64,000 nt of DNA from Streptomyces sp. F001. Lineage in GTDB: Bacteria > Actinomycetota > Actinomycetes > Streptomycetales > Streptomycetaceae. The notes under the pieces were generated by a model, which saw only the letters and a program-made list of their open reading frames with translations, was not told the DNA's origin and ran no database searches. A program made the position numbers and the translations under genes. Below, in pieces: positions 61,567-64,000 of this stretch (within the stretch, counting starts at the first letter, position 1; each line of letters begins with the position of its first letter). The stretch covers positions 620,001 through 684,000 of the forward strand of contig NZ_QZWF01000002.1 of NCBI RefSeq assembly GCF_004187715.1. The letters run 5' to 3'.

Positions 61567-62248
61567 TCATGCACCGTGATCGGGCTGTGCCTCAGGCTGG
61601 TCCGCGGACTGTTTGCTGGACGGCTCCTTGGAGGTCTGGTCGGGTGTGTCGGGGGCGGTGTAGAAGACGGAGGTGCCCTGCTTGCTGCGCTGGGCGTAGC
61701 CCTTGGCGACCAGGTTCTCCAACGTGGTGCGCACGACGGTGGCTTTGATGCGCCGTTCGGGATGGGCCTGGCCGAGCGCGGTGGCGATCTCCGCGGCGGA
61801 GCGCGGTTCCCTCTGCTCACCGAGATGGCCGCGCACCAGGTCGATCAGCGTCGGCTGCGCCTGCTTCACGGCCGTGGCTGGGGCCTTGCCCGCCGTGCCC
61901 GCGGCCGGCTTGCCGGCCTTCGCCCGGCCGGAGGCGGCGGTGGCCTTCTTCCCTCGTGTCGCGTTGCCCGCGCCGGAGGCGGTCTTCTTCCGGGGGGCGG
62001 GCACGCAGCGGTGGCGTGGGGGCAGGCCGGGCGGGCTGGGGGGCCTGGGCGGGGGAGGGGGTGATGCCGAGTGCCTGCTGCATGCTGACCAGCACGGTGT
62101 GGTCACGCTGCAACGTGGTCAACTGATCCTGCAGGACGGCGATTTCCGTACCGATACGCTCCTGCTCCTTGAGGTTGCGTTCCAGGTCACTGCTCACCTG
62201 GGCGGCGTACTGCGCTGCCAGGTCACTGGCGGCGGTGTTCTCGGACAT
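61567..62248 (-). pseudogene. Coiled-coil/winged-helix regulator with a frameshift
   Basis: From ATG 62248: MSENTAASDLAAQYAAQVSS, a coiled coil (DLERNLKEQERIGTEIAVLQ, LTTLQRDHTVLVSMQQALGI) then Pro/Ala-rich sequence. Near 61990-62020 in the G-rich stretch the frame shifts; the other frame continues PRKKTASGAGNATRGKKAT, then TLIDLVRGHLGEQREPRSAA, IATALGQAHPERRIKATVVR, TTLENLVAKGYAQRSK, a winged-helix domain, to stop 61567. One base in a G run explains it; either a real frameshift or a sequence error. Such proteins are common in Streptomyces; DNA binding is likely. Confidence 0.75.
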
Positions 62249-63054
62249 GATGCTGACCTTTCTGCCGGTTGACCGGCCGACGAGTTGGCGCGGGGCCCGC
62301 TGACGAGTCGCAGAACCCACGCCGTACACGCGCAGGTTCGTCTGACGGTGCGGTAAAGGGCCGCACCTGCTGCCCGGCGTCTTGAACAGCGATAATACGG
62401 ATGAGTGGAGCCGATTGTTCTCGTTGAGTTGTGTCATGTGCTCCAGGTGACGCTCCTGCCGGGCGGGTTACGGGACCGTCGGCACGCCAACGGGCCATGT
62501 GGCCGTGCTTCCGTTGACCTTGAGCGTGCCGTCACAACTCTCGGCGATTCAATACACGTTGGTGGTCCAACGGAACGGCCTCGCCCAGTTCGATCGATCC
62601 GCCGCCCCGTCCTGTGCTTCTTCACCGAAGAGGACTTCCTCCTCCGACGGATGCCTGCTGCTCGTCGGCCCCAAGGCCGAATTTCGCGTCGGAAAGCGGC
62701 ACTCCATCGAACTCACCGCCTCGTTTACCACCCCACCGCAGTTCACGGAGGAACTTCAGCGACTGCGCGCTGAGAACGCTGTGCGGGGCCCTGGGGCGCG
62801 GCCTCGCCGACGCGGGGCAGCCGTGGTCGGGGCTGCGCAGTGCTGTGCGCGTCCGCCCTCCGCCGCGCCTGGGCTCCATGCAGCCCCGCCTGGCGACTCG
62901 GCGTCGTCGGCCGGGGCTTCTCTCATCCCTGCCGCCGGGGTGCCCAGATCGTGGGTATCACTTCACGCCTGGGCGAGATGGCGCTGCGGCACGCCGAGCC
63001 CAGGGCCCCGGCCATTCACCTGCAGCGGGGCCTTGTTCGCTCCGTGACGCGCCC
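62249..63054. other. Intergenic region without a supported gene
   Basis: About 800 bp. Several long overlapping frames are typical of GC-rich non-coding DNA and none has a start site plus coding pattern I trust. A/T-rich patches near 62390-62400 suggest a promoter for the coiled-coil gene. Confidence 0.35.
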
Positions 63055-63528
63055 TCAGCGGCCGGGGAATCGCTCTGTGATCTCCTGCAGGACCCAGCCG
63101 TTGCGGTCCGGGTCGCTGAAGGTGGCGAAGGAGGAGTAGGAGGCGCCCTCGGGATGCCGGCCGGGCAAGCGCTCCTGGCCCGCCAGCCGATGGGTGACGT
63201 CTCCGCCCTCGTGACCGTGGAACAGCACTCCTCCGGCATCGTGGAAAATGTCGCTCACCTCGATACCCCGGTCGACCAGCTCCGCGCGGGCCGCCTCGAT
63301 GTCGGAGACGATGAGATACAGCCCCTGCACCGAGCCGGGGGTGGCGGAGGTCAGCCCCTCGCCGAACAGGATCGAGCACCCGGAGCCGGGCGGCGTGAAG
63401 TGCACGCCCCGGAAGTCCCCGCCGGGCCCCGTGTCGAGGTCCAGGCGGAATCCCAGTTTCTCGTAGAAGGCCTTGGCCCGGTCGGTGTCGGAGACGGGCA
63501 GCACGATGACTTCGAGCTTCAGGTCCAT
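63055..63528 (-). CDS. VOC (glyoxalase/bleomycin-resistance) family protein
   Basis: 157 residues from ATG 63528. LKLEVIVLPVSDTDRAKAFY, EKLGFRLDLDTGPGGDFRGV, LYLIVSDIEAARAELVDRGI, FATFSDPDRNGWVLQEITER are the two-module VOC metal-binding fold. Such enzymes are dioxygenases, isomerases or resistance proteins; substrate unknown. A GGGGAACTG precedes the ATG. Confidence 0.93.
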   Translation of the reverse strand: MDLKLEVIVLPVSDTDRAKAFYEKLGFRLDLDTGPGGDFRGVHFTPPGSGCSILFGEGLTSATPGSVQGLYLIVSDIEAARAELVDRGIEVSDIFHDAGGVLFHGHEGGDVTHRLAGQERLPGRHPEGASYSSFATFSDPDRNGWVLQEITERFPGR

Positions 63529-64000
63529 GGGGAACTGTCCTTGTGTGTGAGCGGTGGAGCTGTCCGTACCGTGTCCGTCCACCGCTCAAACAGACGTAGG
63601 GGACATCCGGCGGAACGCCAATCAGCCGCACCCGGACCGTACGGCCGCAGCAGTAAGGAGGCAGAGGCGTTGGGAGGCGTGGTGACCACGCCACTCAGCC
63701 CGCGTGAGCACTGGCGGTTCCCTCCGCCGGCCGCGAGCCTCCATGGGCCGGTCTTTGCCCGGAGCGGAGCGCGGCGTCGCCCTACCGTGAGACACATCAG
63801 GCATCATCACTGTGACTCGCGGTTCACTGAGAGTGATGACGAGAATGGCCCTGAAAACGACCTGGCTTCCCGGCCCGTGACCAGACGTCGATCTGCCCGT
63901 CCCCCTCAGGTGCAGCCGTAGTCCTCCGCGGCCGGCAGCCACCAGTCCCCGAGGCCTACCGCAACTGCCGAGCACCGTCGGCCACGCAGAGGCGGATCCG
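63529..64000. other. Right-edge region without a supported gene
   Basis: About 470 bp to the window edge; no convincing gene start. A gene beyond the edge may have its promoter here. Confidence 0.35.

Noticed and set aside
62499..63047. Plus-strand frames in the 62.5-63 kb gap
   Set aside because: Three overlapping frames of similar length, none with family features or proper start.
63622..63975. Minus-strand frame at right edge
   Set aside because: No coding character, no ribosome binding site, low-complexity GC-rich translation.
1..64000. Search for intact tRNA, rRNA, riboswitch or replication origin
   Set aside because: None was recognised by eye; only the tRNA-Arg fragment at 12588 was found.

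Overview
The window looks like part of a Streptomyces (or close actinomycete) chromosome. It is very GC-rich with strong third-position GC, uses many GTG/TTG starts and ATGA/GTGA gene overlaps, and carries typical Streptomyces families: XRE/DUF5753 plus DUF397 pairs, SpoIIE phosphatase, HATPase and DUF427. It is a mosaic of catabolic operons and accessory DNA full of insertion sequences. No intact tRNA or rRNA gene is visible.

Layout. (1) 0.6-11.9 kb: a galactoside operon with a sugar ABC importer, a GH36 alpha-galactosidase and what looks like a full oxidative (De Ley-Doudoroff) galactose route: SDR dehydrogenase, SMP-30 lactonase, galactonate dehydratase, PfkB sugar-acid kinase and KDPGal-type aldolase, plus a GntR/FadR regulator. 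(2) 12.2-25.5 kb: a mobile-element graveyard. A tRNA-Arg 3'-end fragment (probable att scar) and a GTCCC repeat cluster are followed by IS5-, IS701- and IS630-type elements, a group II intron, ISL3 debris and a phage-like gene pair, one member of which is cleanly split by an 874-bp IS with a 3-bp target duplication. (3) 25.6-29.6 kb: regulators (DUF397/DUF5753 pair, TPR regulator), a 2H phosphoesterase and an anti-sigma-like ATPase. (4) 29.8-38.9 kb: a tightly packed uncharacterised cluster with HAD phosphatase, GT-B-like protein, thymidylate-synthase-fold enzyme with a cytosine-type Asn-to-Asp change, NodU/CmcH carbamoyltransferase, glycosyltransferase, two kinases, NAD-sugar epimerase and a broken CMP-KDO synthetase-like gene. 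It resembles a nucleoside or nucleotide-sugar natural-product pathway and is the best candidate here for an undescribed system. It ends at a 2.5-repeat CRISPR remnant without cas genes and two perfect terminator hairpins. (5) 39.2-41.3 kb: a secreted GH27 alpha-galactosidase whose promoter shares a 23-bp A/T-rich site with operon 1. (6) 41.4-51.6 kb: transposase remnants, small proteins, a frameshifted IS1634-like element with CTAG target duplication, SpoIIE phosphatase, PhzF, a lipoprotein and DUF427. (7) 52.2-61.1 kb: a redox/detoxification region (isochorismatase-like, YceI, aryl-alcohol dehydrogenase, ABM monooxygenase, hydrolase, quinone oxidoreductase, MarR, SnoaL-like, MFS) in which five intergenic sites share a near-palindromic KTGACnnTCAM box, suggesting a local MarR regulon. 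(8) 61.5-64 kb: a frameshifted coiled-coil/winged-helix protein and a VOC protein.

How parts work together. The importer and two alpha-galactosidases would release galactose from alpha-galactosides; the operon enzymes would oxidise it to pyruvate and glyceraldehyde 3-phosphate. The shared A/T-rich motif implies common control of both loci. The cluster at 30-39 kb would build a modified (possibly 5-carbamoyloxymethyl-cytosine) nucleotide and sugar parts, but its last gene carries a nonsense codon and a frameshift. All assignments rest on reading the sequence and recalled family knowledge; no database search was possible.
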